Source: Allomyces arbusculus
Lineage: Eukaryota > Blastocladiomycota > Blastocladiomycetes > Blastocladiales > Blastocladiaceae
NCBI GenBank assembly: GCA_027604705.1
Contig: JADHYV010000018.1
Location: 248,001-312,000, forward strand
Direction: 5' to 3'
DNA: 64,000 nucleotides
Shown: in pieces, positions 1-10,483 of the stretch
Layout of the letters: the number at the start of each line of letters is the position of its first letter
Position numbering within the stretch: the first letter of the stretch is position 1
The notes under the pieces: model-generated
The model's input: the letters and a program-made list of their open reading frames with translations, nothing else
The model's database searches: none
Told to the model about the DNA's origin: nothing
Translations under genes and position numbers: made by a program

Positions 1-50
1 CGCACTCGGGTCCCAATGCTCACCTCCCTCCTCGCCATCGATTCCCACAG

Positions 51-217
51 TCAGGCTGCTGCTCGCCGCGGGCGCCAACCCGAAAATCATCAATGCCGAG
101 CGCGAGCGGCCCGAGGACATTACGCCGTCCCCGACGATCCGCGCCCTCTTGCGCCAGCAGCTCGCTGTCGGTCGCTCCGACGTGGCGCTCGACGAAGACG
201 ATATTGCCGACGATTAA
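51..217 (+). CDS. Ankyrin-repeat protein, last exon (partial)
   Basis: The 3' exon of a gene that begins left of the window. The bases just before it end in a pyrimidine-rich stretch and CAG, a good splice acceptor, and the exon opens in phase with a typical ankyrin helix ending LLLAAGANP. It then runs about 45 residues through a charged tail to a TAA at 215-217. The tail ends in an acidic run (DEDDIADD). Only this exon is visible, so the number of repeats and the role cannot be told. It is not a copy of the Yar1-like ankyrin gene at 41.5-42.2 kb, because the C-terminal tails differ. Confidence 0.6.
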
Positions 218-1091
218 TGACGACGATGACGACGACGGCGACGAGCATATGGCACCTGGCGTGCTCGCTTGTGGTGGACTCGAATGGCGTTGGTCGCGTC
301 AGCGCGACCTTGTATTTTTATTCCCGACCTGTTTTTTGTTGCTCTCTCGACCCGCGCGAATTTACTCGAACACAAACGCGGTTTGCCTGCTGCTACCCCT
401 GCTGCTGCTGTTACTCTTTCTGGTGATGCCGTCGTTGTTGTCAGGATGCTCAAGACCTTCACCAACGACGTGGTGGCACGAAAGAACGATCACGTCCCAG
501 CTGCCATGTCCCACCCCGCTCAACCGGTCAGCACAAAATGCTGCCTCACTCTCATGTCCGGCCGCGCACCGTCGCTTGGTCCCAACTTCTCGCACCCTCT
601 CGCATCCTCTCGCACCCTTGCTGGAGCTGCTGCCTCGTTTGGTCTCGAGCCCTTCGCTCCAGCTGGCACCGACGGGGTGGAGAATCACGCTTCTGGGCAG
701 GCAAATCCTTGAAATCTGTTTTGCTGGCTCTGCGACGCGAAGTGAGAGAGACCTTGGGCAAGTTTGGTTCGCGCGGGGCCTCCACGGTCCGACTTCAAAT
801 CAATGAGATTTCATCTTTCTCAGCCAAGGATCTTCCGCGCGTCAAGGTTGATCCCCTCGCATCGGCTGCTGCTGCTGCTGACCTGGTGGAGAAATGCCCA
901 GGCCAGGCCGGATATCTCTTATGATCTGGTGGTGTTGGAGGAGGACACGGCGCCGGTGGCTGGAAGCACGATCCTCGTCCTCAAGTGTACTCTCTCCCTT
1001 GACGGCGGCCAGCACCATCCTTTTCGAAATCGAAAAACTGCATTTTCCATTCCAAGGGCACAACCAAATCCCAACAATCCCATCCACGCGC
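218..1091. other. Intergenic, convergent 3' ends
   Basis: Lies between the 3' ends of the ankyrin gene (+) and the HECT ligase gene (-). It starts with a short GAC/GAT-rich stretch and has CTG/CTC-rich patches. All open frames are low-complexity shadows; I see no convincing gene. Confidence 0.5.
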
Positions 1092-4000
1092 TCACGACAG
1101 GTGGAAACTCCCCTGCCCCTCCTCAACCGCGACCTTGAGCCGCACACTCAACACCTCTCTGGACGAATAACTCGGCAGCTTCAAATAATTCGCGCACGTC
1201 ATGACCGACGGCAAATACGCGTCCGATACCTCGCCCACGGGCACGGTGCGCTCGACCACCGTAAACGGCGGCTTCAACGCGGTCCAACCCCCAAGCGGGA
1301 GTCGCGGCGCGCCCGTGAGCCACTGCACGAACGCGCGCCGCCGCTGTGAATCCATGGCCGACATTTCCAAGACCAAATCCTGCACAACGCGCGAGGACGC
1401 ATGGTACCCGTGATCGGCGCGCATGCCCGCGGTAATCGCCGCGGGCGTCCAGTGCTCGTCATTGTCGCCCGCGCGCGACGACGAGACGAGCGCGGCGATT
1501 TCGTCGGTGCTGAATAAGGCCGAGACGGAGGTGATGGGCAGGACCGACGCGAATCCGCCGCGCACGAGAGAGGCGGCGGGAGCGTGGGTGGCGTAGCCTG
1601 CGACGTGGTTGGACACAAGCCGCACGTACTCGCGCACGTCGGTCGGCGTGCGCACGGCGCGGTCGGATCCACCAGGGACGAGGGCGGTCCCGAGGAACTC
1701 GAACTGCACGGTGAGCGCGTCGATCGCGAGCGTCGGTGAGTTGGGATCGGTCTCGGCGTCGGCCATGTGCAGCATTGCGTCGAGCGATTTAGCGAGTGTT
1801 GGGTCAATTGCGCGCACGTCGTCAAGGGTCGCGTCGACACCGTCCGTCTCGGAGGAGGAGGCGGAGGAAAACACCATCTTGAGGAATCGCGGGTGCAGTG
1901 GCACGTCGACGAGCCGGTCATCCAAAAGCGCCTTGGCCATGAGCTGTCCAAGCATGCGCAGGTACTGCGCGGCGGGTCTCCGCGCGCCGCACTTGCTGAT
2001 CGCCTCCAGGACCGCCGTACGGTGCTCGAGCGGCGACGCCGTACGGTGCTCGAGCGGCGACGCCGTTTTGGCTGCATCGGCCACGGCCGTCTGCACTGCG
2101 TCGACGTCCGCCTTGGTGACCACGCCGGCACGCGGCATCAAGTACGGCGCGGCCCCCGCCTGCCACAAATCCTCACACTTGGCGAGCTCCGCGACCACGA
2201 GCGCATAAAATTCGAGTGTGGGCCCGAGACCCGTGCCGACCTCGTTCTGGTACTCAATCTCGAGCATCGAGTACTCGGGCGCAAACAATTCCATGACCTT
2301 AACCGCGGCACCCAAGATCCGATCCCGACTAATGCGCACTTTTTGCCGCTGAATCCGGCCCAAATTCGCCGCCGCGGCCGCAGTCGCCGTGCCGTTCCCG
2401 CCCTGCGCGCCGGGCGTCCCACTGGCAGCGGCCGCGGGCACGGCGCGCGTGACGCACCTCGCGTACCCTAGACACTGTGACTCAAAGTAGGCGCGGCGCA
2501 GCGTGAACGGCAGGAGCCAGCGTGTGCGGCTGCGTATGAGGAGCGCGTCGAGCCATGGGGGCTGCGTGCGGGTCGCGGCGAGCAGGACTTGCGCGAGCTG
2601 CACGTGCACGTGCCGCGCGAGCGCGACACTGGGACGGCGCACGGACAACGGGAACGCGTTGTGCAGTGAAGCAGCCCAGTCAAGAATGCGCGCGAGCGTT
2701 TCCGGCAGTGGCGGGCACACGGTGTCGGTCTTGGCAGTGTCGGCCTCGCCCGTCCATTCGGACCGCGGCACGACCTCGACATGGAACAGCGTCTGGAACA
2801 CGGACGCGACCGAGACCTGCTGCGGGGTCGTACTTCCCGATTCGGCGGCCGTCTCGGCGGCCTGCCGCTGCAGGTACTGGTAAACCGCGCGAAACACGCT
2901 CGTCTGCGGGTCGAGCGCGTGCCCGTGCAGCGTGACCACCACGTCCTCGGGTTTCACCTTCAAGTACCGCAAGAGCGCGTGGATCGGGGCCACAGCCTGC
3001 ATGGCCACGTGCATGTCGGACACGCTGCGGTCGGCCGCGCGGTCCGCTTCGCCCTCATTGTTGGCCTTGTCCTCGTCCATGGCCTCATCCTCGTCGCCGG
3101 CACCTTCGTCGTCGTCTTCTTCGTCGGGCTCGTCACTGCCTTCGTGCTCGACACCCGCCGCCGCCTCAGCGGCCTCCGCCGCGGGCGTGTCTGCGGGCGG
3201 CGCATCGGCCATATCCACGTCCACATCATCAGCTGCACCGCTGGGGACCGCATTTGCGGCCCTTGGCGTGGTCGGCGTCGAGAAATCGCGCACGGGCGTG
3301 GACCCCGGCGCGGCCTCGGGCGAACTCGCAACCGCCGCGCGCGTAGGCGTGGCTGGCGGCTCCTCTTGTGCATTCGCGGGTGCCGGGGTCGGCGACGCCG
3401 GTTCTGCGGGCGCATCGTCCCGCGGCTCCTGCTTGACCTTGACCTCGTCGCCACTGGCCTTGACCGTGCGAATGTGCAGCCGGATCACCGAGACGAGGAT
3501 ATCGGCGGGCGACGAGGACTGGCCCGCAGCGGTGCCGCCGGTGGCGCGCGCGACGCGGCCCTGTGGGCCGAGCTGGTTGGTGAGCACGTGCGGGAGCTGC
3601 GGGAGGTGTCGCTCGACGAGGTCGTGGATCAGGGTCTCGATGTGCGCGAGAACCGGGTCCTGTTGGTCGGTCGGGAGGGCGCGGAGTTCGTCGATCAGGG
3701 TCGACGCGCCGTCGGGGTTGATGAAGTACCGCGAGTGCATGAGTTCCCACGCGATCATGTCAGCGATGGAAGTATCCGCGGCCACGGTCACGGGGGTCGA
3801 GAAGTCGACGGCGCGCCGCGTGCCGGCGAAGGTCGGCCCTGACGGGGTCGGGGATGCGGGCGCGGTTTCGGCGTCGGCGTCGTCTTCCTGCACTGGCGGT
3901 GCCGTTGCGGCTTCGACGCGCTTGACCTCGACGAGCCCGTGCCGCTGACATTGTTCGGGATCCGCGTCCACGAGGAGGAGCGGGAGCGCGTGCCAAGCGG

Positions 4001-5906
4001 CGATCCGGCCATCTGCGAGCTGGTTGATCGCGAACCGGATCAGCCGGTCATCAACCAATTCCTTGGCGCCGGCCTCAGACCGCGCGGTCCGTTCGAGAAC
4101 ATGCACGATCAGGGCGACGACTTCGTCACGGCCAGCAGTCGTGGTGGGTGCCGCCGGCAGGTTGAGGAGGCAGTCGAGCACATGGCGCGCGCGCGACGTC
4201 GAGGATCCTTGGAGCCGTGCGGCGCCCGACGCGACTTCGGCGTCGACGAGGACGGTGAGGAGGCGCACGTGGGTCGGGGACAGGGTGCCGTCGCCCGCGG
4301 CGTTGAGCAGGGTGTCGACGACGCCGGCCTGGACGAGAGCCTCAGCGATGGGCGAGACGGGAGACACGGGAGAACCGTCCTTGGTCTGTTCAGCATCTGC
4401 CTTGGCGTCATCGTCCTTGGCCTCGCCAGCCCCAGACGCAGTGCCGTTCTCCGCAGGCGCGGCAGCAACAGTCGTGGTCCGCACGCACGCGTTGCGCAAC
4501 GCCGCAGCAATCCCCGTCCGGCGCACGTGCCCAGCCAAAATTTGCAGCTCGTCGGCAGCCGTCCCGTCCTTCTCCACCATAAACGCGACCAAGTCCTTTG
4601 GTGGGACGAGCGCCGCGACGTGCCCCCACGTCTGGACCGCGGCCTCACGTAACGTCGCGTCATCCCCGTCCAAAAACCGCTCCAACACATTCCGCAACAG
4701 CGCGCCCTCAGGCACCCCTCGGCGGATCACCTGTACAGCTCCACGCGGATGGGCGGCACACGCAGCGACAATCTGCGCAGCGAGCCGCTGCGTGGGCATC
4801 GGGTAAAAATCCAAGTACTCGAAAAGCGCCGGCATCGCTTCCGCGTCGGCCATGGCCGCGACAATACTCACGGCGCCGCCTTCCTCGTCGTCGCTACTCC
4901 CACCCGCATCACTACTACCGCGTGCGCCGAACCCGCGCACGGTCGCGGGCCCGTTCTGCGCTGCGCCCGCAACCAGCTTGTGTAGCGCGCCGATCGCGGC
5001 CTCGGCGACGTCAATGTATTCCAGATTGCGCAGGGCGCCGACGAGCGCCGGGATCGCGCCGGCGCGGCCGAGCACGTTCGCGGCCAACGACGCGTTCGCG
5101 TGGCCAGGCGCAGCGGGGGACCCGGCCGCGTCGAGGAGTGCGTTGATGCACCGGACCGACATGAGCGCGGCCTCGGACCCGAGCAGGGCGTGCGCGAATT
5201 GCGCGGCATCGTCGTCCGGTGGGGGCGCGACGAGCGCGACTAAGCGGCGCGCGATTGAGTCGAGCACGTGCCGCGGCCGGTTCCGTTGCACAGGGGTGGG
5301 TGCGCCATCGCCGTCGGTTTCGTTGTCGGAGGATGGTGTGTACTCGGGCATGGTCACCATGGCGACGGCTGTGAGCGTTTCCTCTTGGTTCATGAGCAGC
5401 AGTTCAGAGAGAACTTGCAGCGCCATGAGCAGTTCGGTCGGGTCGGGCGCGGAGAGTTGCGTGGCCACGGAATGGAACTGCGTGGCGAGCGCGCGCACGC
5501 CCGACATGGAGGAGCCGGCAAAGAGCCCCATTAGCCGGTTCGAGACTCCCGCCGGGTTGCCATTGTAGCTGTTGTTCTGCGGCTGCGAAGGCGACGTGGG
5601 GGATGCTGGTTCGTCGTCCTCGTCGTCGTCCTCGTTCTCGTCGTCATCATCGTCGTTGTCGTGATCCGACGAGTCCTCGCCCGACCGGTCGTTGACGCCT
5701 TCGTCGTCGGCATCTGTGCCCCGGCCGGCCGCGTCACTGGCCGCCGCAGCCGCGGGTGCAGCATTGGCACCGTCAGCGGGCGCGTCGGCTTCGGCCATCG
5801 GCACGTCGTGGTCGCTGTCGTCGTCGGATATCACGGTTTCGCGCCGTGATGCCGCAGGTGCGGGCGGCGGCGGCGGTGCGGGCGTGGTGGGATCGGGATC
5901 GGCCAT
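1092..5906 (-). CDS. UFD4: HECT E3 ubiquitin ligase, UFD4/TRIP12 type
   Basis: A single uninterrupted frame of 1604 residues starting at the ATG at 5904-5906. Residues 1-110 are Pro/Ala-rich and strongly acidic. About 125-480 is an armadillo-type helical repeat region that includes the NLEYIDVAEAAIGALHKL helix pair, as in TRIP12/Ufd4. The middle is acidic, low-complexity linker. From about 1200 to the end is the HECT domain (NEVGTGLGPTLEFYALV). The catalytic cysteine is Cys1571 in PSVMTCANYLKLP, and the protein ends GQGSFHLS, the family's usual C-terminus. Known role of the family: the ubiquitin-fusion degradation (UFD) pathway and Arg/N-degron pathways, elongating chains on proteasome substrates in cytosol and nucleus. 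An exact in-frame 24-bp duplication lies inside the HECT N-lobe. The length is close to yeast Ufd4 (about 1480). Confidence 0.93.
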   Translation of the reverse strand: MADPDPTTPAPPPPPAPAASRRETVISDDDSDHDVPMAEADAPADGANAAPAAAAASDAAGRGTDADDEGVNDRSGEDSSDHDNDDDDDENEDDDEDDEPASPTSPSQPQNNSYNGNPAGVSNRLMGLFAGSSMSGVRALATQFHSVATQLSAPDPTELLMALQVLSELLLMNQEETLTAVAMVTMPEYTPSSDNETDGDGAPTPVQRNRPRHVLDSIARRLVALVAPPPDDDAAQFAHALLGSEAALMSVRCINALLDAAGSPAAPGHANASLAANVLGRAGAIPALVGALRNLEYIDVAEAAIGALHKLVAGAAQNGPATVRGFGARGSSDAGGSSDDEEGGAVSIVAAMADAEAMPALFEYLDFYPMPTQRLAAQIVAACAAHPRGAVQVIRRGVPEGALLRNVLERFLDGDDATLREAAVQTWGHVAALVPPKDLVAFMVEKDGTAADELQILAGHVRRTGIAAALRNACVRTTTVAAAPAENGTASGAGEAKDDDAKADAEQTKDGSPVSPVSPIAEALVQAGVVDTLLNAAGDGTLSPTHVRLLTVLVDAEVASGAARLQGSSTSRARHVLDCLLNLPAAPTTTAGRDEVVALIVHVLERTARSEAGAKELVDDRLIRFAINQLADGRIAAWHALPLLLVDADPEQCQRHGLVEVKRVEAATAPPVQEDDADAETAPASPTPSGPTFAGTRRAVDFSTPVTVAADTSIADMIAWELMHSRYFINPDGASTLIDELRALPTDQQDPVLAHIETLIHDLVERHLPQLPHVLTNQLGPQGRVARATGGTAAGQSSSPADILVSVIRLHIRTVKASGDEVKVKQEPRDDAPAEPASPTPAPANAQEEPPATPTRAAVASSPEAAPGSTPVRDFSTPTTPRAANAVPSGAADDVDVDMADAPPADTPAAEAAEAAAGVEHEGSDEPDEEDDDEGAGDEDEAMDEDKANNEGEADRAADRSVSDMHVAMQAVAPIHALLRYLKVKPEDVVVTLHGHALDPQTSVFRAVYQYLQRQAAETAAESGSTTPQQVSVASVFQTLFHVEVVPRSEWTGEADTAKTDTVCPPLPETLARILDWAASLHNAFPLSVRRPSVALARHVHVQLAQVLLAATRTQPPWLDALLIRSRTRWLLPFTLRRAYFESQCLGYARCVTRAVPAAAASGTPGAQGGNGTATAAAAANLGRIQRQKVRISRDRILGAAVKVMELFAPEYSMLEIEYQNEVGTGLGPTLEFYALVVAELAKCEDLWQAGAAPYLMPRAGVVTKADVDAVQTAVADAAKTASPLEHRTASPLEHRTAVLEAISKCGARRPAAQYLRMLGQLMAKALLDDRLVDVPLHPRFLKMVFSSASSSETDGVDATLDDVRAIDPTLAKSLDAMLHMADAETDPNSPTLAIDALTVQFEFLGTALVPGGSDRAVRTPTDVREYVRLVSNHVAGYATHAPAASLVRGGFASVLPITSVSALFSTDEIAALVSSSRAGDNDEHWTPAAITAGMRADHGYHASSRVVQDLVLEMSAMDSQRRRAFVQWLTGAPRLPLGGWTALKPPFTVVERTVPVGEVSDAYLPSVMTCANYLKLPSYSSREVLSVRLKVAVEEGQGSFHLS
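2017..2064. repeat. Exact 24-bp tandem duplication inside the HECT domain
   Basis: Two perfect 24-bp units (2017-2040 and 2041-2064) duplicate eight residues (ASPLEHRT read twice) in the HECT N-lobe of the UFD4-like gene. The frame is kept. The units are identical, so the duplication is recent, or possibly an assembly artefact. Confidence 0.9.
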
Positions 5907-6169
5907 GGTGCGCGTCAGCGGGCGGCGAAGACGCGTCGAACGGCGCAGCGGCGTGGTGCCGTCGGTTGCAGCAGGTGCAGCCGCGGGTGCGCGGCGGCGA
6001 CGAGCGGGTGGTGGCGGAGGTGCGGCCGCGGGAGGAGGTTGCCGGCGGGCACGCTAAAGCAAGATGGACATGGCGCGATTGCGTCGATGGCACGGCATGG
6101 GCACGCCAACGTCAGCACCGTGTCCTTTCGCACACCGCCATTCATCCCCATCGGGCATCAGCCCCTCGA
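5907..6169. other. Upstream region of the HECT gene
   Basis: Low-complexity GC-rich DNA between the HECT start codon and the next minus-strand frame. It probably holds the HECT promoter and 5' UTR. No TATA-like element was recognised. Confidence 0.35.
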
Positions 6170-6526
6170 TCAGCGTACCTTGGGCGGCGGTGCCGGTGCG
6201 GACGGTGGGGACGGAGCGCGGCGCGCGCGCGTGCGCTTGTTGCTGCTGCTGGGAGTCGTTGGTGTGGTCGGCTCGCGTGTTGCTGGCAGCGGTGGAACCG
6301 GCGGACGGCGCCCCGGCGTGCGGAGCGAGCGGCGCAGCGACGCAGCAGCGGGCGGCGGCGGCGTAGGAGAAGGCGGCTCGTCCTCGTCAAGGTCCGACAG
6401 GTCTGACTCGGAGAGCGACGAGGCCGAGAGGTCCGACAAGTCCGACTCGTCGGCAGCGGGCGCGGGCGGTGGCAGCGGGGCCGTGGCGGGGCGCGCACGG
6501 CGCGAGCGTCTGGTGGAGGGCGGCAT
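6170..6526 (-). CDS. Unrecognised Ser/Asp- and Pro-rich protein (start uncertain)
   Basis: A minus-strand frame of 118 residues from the ATG at 6524-6526, ending in TGA-type closure at 6170. It holds a patterned acidic segment with repeated ESDLSDL / SESDLSDLDEDE, followed by a Pro/Arg-rich basic tail. Third codon positions are mostly G or C, as in the neighbouring genes, which favours real coding. The frame stays open far upstream (to about 7171), so the true start or an upstream exon could lie there. Against it, the opposite strand is also open and low in complexity, and no domain is recognisable. Function unknown. Confidence 0.35.
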   Translation of the reverse strand: MPPSTRRSRRARPATAPLPPPAPAADESDLSDLSASSLSESDLSDLDEDEPPSPTPPPPAAASLRRSLRTPGRRPPVPPLPATREPTTPTTPSSSNKRTRARRAPSPPSAPAPPPKVR

Positions 6527-7066
6527 GAGCGACTGCACCAAGTTGGCGGGGCCAAGAGAGCGCGTGGGCAGGCCGATGGCGCGAGAAGAAGGTCGCGGTG
6601 GAGCGACGTGCCGGAGAGGGGAGGGCCGCGTACGTGGTGCGCCAGTGAGTCGACGGCGCGCGGCTGCGGGACGGGGTTGGCGGCGTGTCGGCCGTGGCGG
6701 GGTGCGGCGCGCGTGCGCGGGCCTGGTCAACAGGCGGGCCGGGCCGTTCGCGCGAGCTGGCGGGTCCTGGAGAGTCGGCGGGGGCGACGCGCCGCTCGCG
6801 TCGGCGCCGAGCTGGTGCGGGCGTCCGTGCGGTGGGTGCATGCGCCGACCCGCCGATCGCACCGCACCTGCCACGCGTGTCGCGCCCGTCGTGATCGCGG
6901 CGGCCCCGAGCTCACCGCAGCCGATCCAAGTCCCAAAGCAGCCACCACCACCGCCGACCGCCGCCGCGGACCCGTCGACACGACGCGAGCGATCTGCGCG
7001 CTGCCCTGCCCCGCCAACGGCCCTGGCCGCGACTTGCCGCACGCGCTTCCGCGCCCCGCGCACGCC
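6527..7066. other. Region upstream of the transporter gene
   Basis: Very GC-rich and open on both strands with no recognisable domain. It probably contains the 5' end of the minus-strand low-complexity gene and the promoter of the Vrg4-type transporter. Confidence 0.3.
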
Positions 7067-8471
7067 ATGCCGCCGCCGCCGCCGCCCGTCCGCGTCGCGG
7101 CGTCGTCGCCAGCCTTCGCCATCACCACGGTCGGCGCGACCCGCGCAGCCGCGATGCAGCAACACCAGCACAGCCGCGCCGGCAATGCCTCGCCGCCACC
7201 CGACTCATCCGCATTCGCCGACACGTCCCCACTCTCCACGGCCCCGGCCCGCCGTCCGTCAGCCACGACGCCGATCCGGTCACCAGCGCACGCTGCGCTC
7301 GCCGACACCTTCTCCCCGGCCTGGATCCCGCCTTTGCTCGCCTACTGCGCGGCCTCGATCGCCATGACCGTGACCAACAAGCTCGTCCTCTCGTCTTTCC
7401 CGTTTCGCCTTGTCTTCCTCGTCCTCGCGGTCCAATCGCTCGCGTCCGTGGCTTTACTCGAAGTCGCTGCTGTCGCCGCGCGCCTCCTCCGCGGGCCGAC
7501 CACGACGGCCTTCCAGTTCCGCCGCCCGGACCGCGCGACCACGCGGCACTGGCTGTCCGTTGCGGCCGCCATGGCCGCGATGCTCTACACGGGCGGCCGC
7601 GCGATCGCTGCGCTGCCCATTGCTGTGTTCACCATCTTCAAGAACCTGACCATCATTGCCATCGCGTACGCCGAGATTTGGACCAACCCGGCAGCCAACG
7701 CGCACGTGACGCGGCCCATGCTCGCGGCATTCGCGCTCATGGTCCTGTCGTCGGTCGTCGCGGCCCGTGCGGATACTGCGACCACGACGGACCCGTGGGG
7801 TTACGCGTGGGTCGCGGCCAACTGCGTCGCGTCGGCCGTTTACGTGCTGCACATGCGGCAGTCGATCCAGACGCTCAGGTTGAAGGACCTTGACACGGTC
7901 TACCTGAACAATCTCCTCACGGCGCCCTTGTTCCTCGCGCTCTCGCACGTCGCTGACCCGTGGGCCGTGTTGGCGGACCCGGCGCACGCCGTGCACGTCG
8001 TGCCCTTTTTCAAATCGGCCTTAATCTCGGGGTTCGCCGCGTTCGGCATCTCGTTCGCGTCCGCATGGGCGATGCGCGTGGTCAACGCCACGACGTACTC
8101 AATGGTCGGCGCGCTTAACAAATTGCCGATTTCCGTGGCCGGACTCGTGTTCTTGGGAGAACCTGCCACGCCCGGAAGTATTTCCAGCATTCTCTTGGGT
8201 ACTTTGTCCACCCTCTTGCTCCGCAGGCACGTCGTTGACTTGGGTCCTAGGCTTTGCCGCGGGCATGCTCTACTCCAAGGCCAAGCGCGACCACGACCGC
8301 GACCGTTCCCAGAGCATCAAGCCGGGCGACTTGCCGCTGCCGTTGGCCAACCACACCCGCCCAACGCTTGCGTTTGGGCTGGCGCGGTCGAACGCGCCAA
8401 TCAATCTCGCTGCCGGCACGTCAGGGCCTGCGGGTGCAAGCAGCAGTTCCAGTTCCACCAAAATGCACTAA
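7067..8471 (+). CDS. VRG4: Golgi GDP-mannose transporter, Vrg4 type
   Basis: Two exons, 7067-8198 and 8251-8471, with a 52-nt intron. The join restores the last helix (SILLG then FAAGMLYSKAK, as in Vrg4), giving 450 residues. After an 80-residue low-complexity N-terminus come about ten hydrophobic helices, from WIPPLLAYCAASIAMTVTNK onward. Both nucleotide-sugar signatures of the fungal family are present: FKNLTIIAIAYAE and GALNK (about residues 348-352), the GDP-mannose recognition motif. Known role: exchange of cytosolic GDP-mannose for GMP across the Golgi membrane for mannosylation. The start is uncertain: an in-frame ATG at 7154 would shorten the tail by 29 residues. The gene ends 34 bp from the stop of GPI8 on the other strand. 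Confidence 0.88.
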
Positions 8472-8505
8472 TGCAGGAGCCGCAATACATGCTATTCGTA
8501 TTGAT

Positions 8506-9880
8506 TTACACGAGCGTCACGAAACTCATGACGCCGACCAGACCCGCGAGCGCGGCGGCGTGCAGGTACGCGCGCCACGCCGAAGGGTCGCCGATCTTGA
8601 CGGGCCCGACCGGGACACGCGGCACTTGCTCCTCTCCCTCCTCCTTCCCCTCCTTTGCCACCTCCACGTTCGCCGGTACCGGCGACGCCTCCGCCGCCCG
8701 CTTCTCATCCAACACGACGCGATCCTGGTCGTGCGGCACTTTGGCGCCCGTAAGTGACGCGCCAAAGAAATCGAGGATCGGGATCTGATCCAGCGGGCGC
8801 TTGCTCAAGTCCGACCGGACGCCCGGCGTCGATGCGAGTTTCACCGGGTCGTAGGTCGTAAACAAGTCGGCGAGCGACGACGTGCGATTTAGGCCACCGG
8901 GGCTCGACGCCGACGCGGACGCGAGGTGGACCGACTCAAGTGCTTCGAGATTCGCGTAGGTGAACCGGTCGATGACGGAGACGCCGAGGTCCATGTCCAT
9001 GTGGTGCTAATCGATTCGAGCCGTCCACACAGCGTGAGTCCAAGTGGTCGCGAGCGGCGCCAAGCAAAACTGGGCAGAGAATTGGTACCGAGTAGGAGCT
9101 CTCATCCTTGGCCGAACTCCCGACCGCGACCACATTCGGCGCGCTGATCCGCGAATAGAGCGTATTCGCCTGGCACGTATCGACCATGAACAGCACTTCC
9201 TTGTACCGCCGCTTCTCCCACATTTGCGCAAACGCGTCGGCCAGATCCTGCGCGCCGAGCTCCTCCTTGTCCTGAAACTTCAAGAACTCGTCGCCGCCAT
9301 GGCCTGTCATAAACACAAAAATCCGCGACTTTTCGTCGGTCAAGAGCCGTTTCGACCGGGGCGTATGTTCCGGCATCCGGTCGGTCAGCAGGCGCATGAA
9401 GGTCTCGACGGTCACTTCGTAGCCGCGGTAGTCAACTTCGACCGTGTCGCCGTAGAGGTCCAACCGGTCCTCGGCGTTGTTGATGACGGACGCTGGCCGG
9501 TTGTTGCGCGGGTTGCACGCCATGTCGTCGGCGAGTAAAAGCAGGATTTGATCGTCGGGGATGCCCAAACGCTTGACGGTGCGGTACATGGAGAGCGTGT
9601 TGGCGACGTGCCGGTAATTGAACCAGTACCGCGACGTGCAGACGAGCACGGCCCAGTTGTTGGTCGCGTCGTCGGCGGCGGTGGCATTGGTGGCGGCGGA
9701 TGCGGTGGGCGCGAGCAGGAGGACCAAGGCCGCGGCGAGCACGGCCAGGACGGAGGCAAAGCGGGTCACGGTCGTGGTCGGTCCATGGCCACGGCGACGG
9801 TGGCGAGTTGGTCGCGTCGGCGGTCGTGCCGTGGCAGCGCGGGCGTGGTCGAGATGGTGGTTGTCGGCGGGGCCGAACAT
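8506..9880 (-). CDS. GPI8: GPI-anchor transamidase catalytic subunit
   Basis: Two exons: 9089-9880 (264 residues) and 8506-9006 (166 residues), split by an 82-nt intron in the [14 protein letters not shown] segment, which matches the conserved Gpi8 sequence across the join. Residues 39-63 form a hydrophobic signal sequence, preceded by an unusually long basic N-terminus. The cysteine-protease core (C13 family) shows His194 in MTGHGGDEF and Cys236 in VDTCQAN, the catalytic dyad. A C-terminal hydrophobic helix ([14 protein letters not shown]) would anchor it in the ER membrane. Role: cleavage of the C-terminal signal and transfer of the protein to GPI. The 430-residue length fits yeast Gpi8 (411). 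Confidence 0.95.
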
Positions 9881-10483
9881 GTTGCAGCAAGTCGCGGAGG
9901 GGCTGCGCGGCGCGGAGCAATCAAGTCACGATCAAGTCACGATCGGCGCCCGCGGCGGGTCGAGGCCGCGCATTCAGGTTGGCCCGAATGGCTGCCGCGG
10001 TCGGCCCGTGGTTCGAACCGCTGTCTCGCGGCGCCGATCATGTGTGTCTCTCGCTCGTCCACGGCCCATGTGATCGCTGCGAACCGCGTCAGAGTGCTGC
10101 CTCGCTCCCTATCGCAGGCCGCCACCACGGCAGTTCCCCGGACGATGCGATCACCACAGCGTCCGGCGCCGTGCCAGGGTCGACTTTGGCCCATCTTGAG
10201 CAAGAGCAAGCAAGAACGCGGCCGCGATTGCACGCGCTGCGCCCCCGTGGGTCCGGCCTTTGCTCGCGGCCACGTCGGGAGGATCCGCACGCGCTCAATC
10301 ATGAAGGAACACGAACGCTCCGCTCGCAACAGTACATAAGCCGATCAGTGAACACGACGAGCGCGATCTTGTCTCCTGTGCCTCCTCTCCGCAAGCTGGA
10401 TCAAGATTCATCACCAAGCGGGATCCTTTGAGCCAAGCGTGTCAAGCGAAGTTCACCGACTCTGCGCGACCACGACCGCCCCC
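9881..10483. promoter_or_regulatory. Divergent promoter region, GPI8 and urea amidolyase
   Basis: About 600 bp between the two start codons. It includes a perfect 11-bp tandem repeat, TCAAGTCACGA at 9921-9931 and 9932-9942. I looked for GATAAG-type nitrogen-regulator sites, expected for a DUR gene, and saw none that is clear. No gene is evident. Confidence 0.4.

Noticed and set aside
9947-10037. A GGCGCC...GGTTCGAACC...GGCGCC stretch looked like a tRNA with long variable arm
   Set aside because: The T-stem does not pair (G opposite G), no anticodon stem can be drawn, and GGTTCGAACC is simply a palindrome.
10439-10483. Upstream start of the urea amidolyase frame at 10439
   Set aside because: That codon is GTG. 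The first ATG in frame is at 10484 and suits the family N-terminus.
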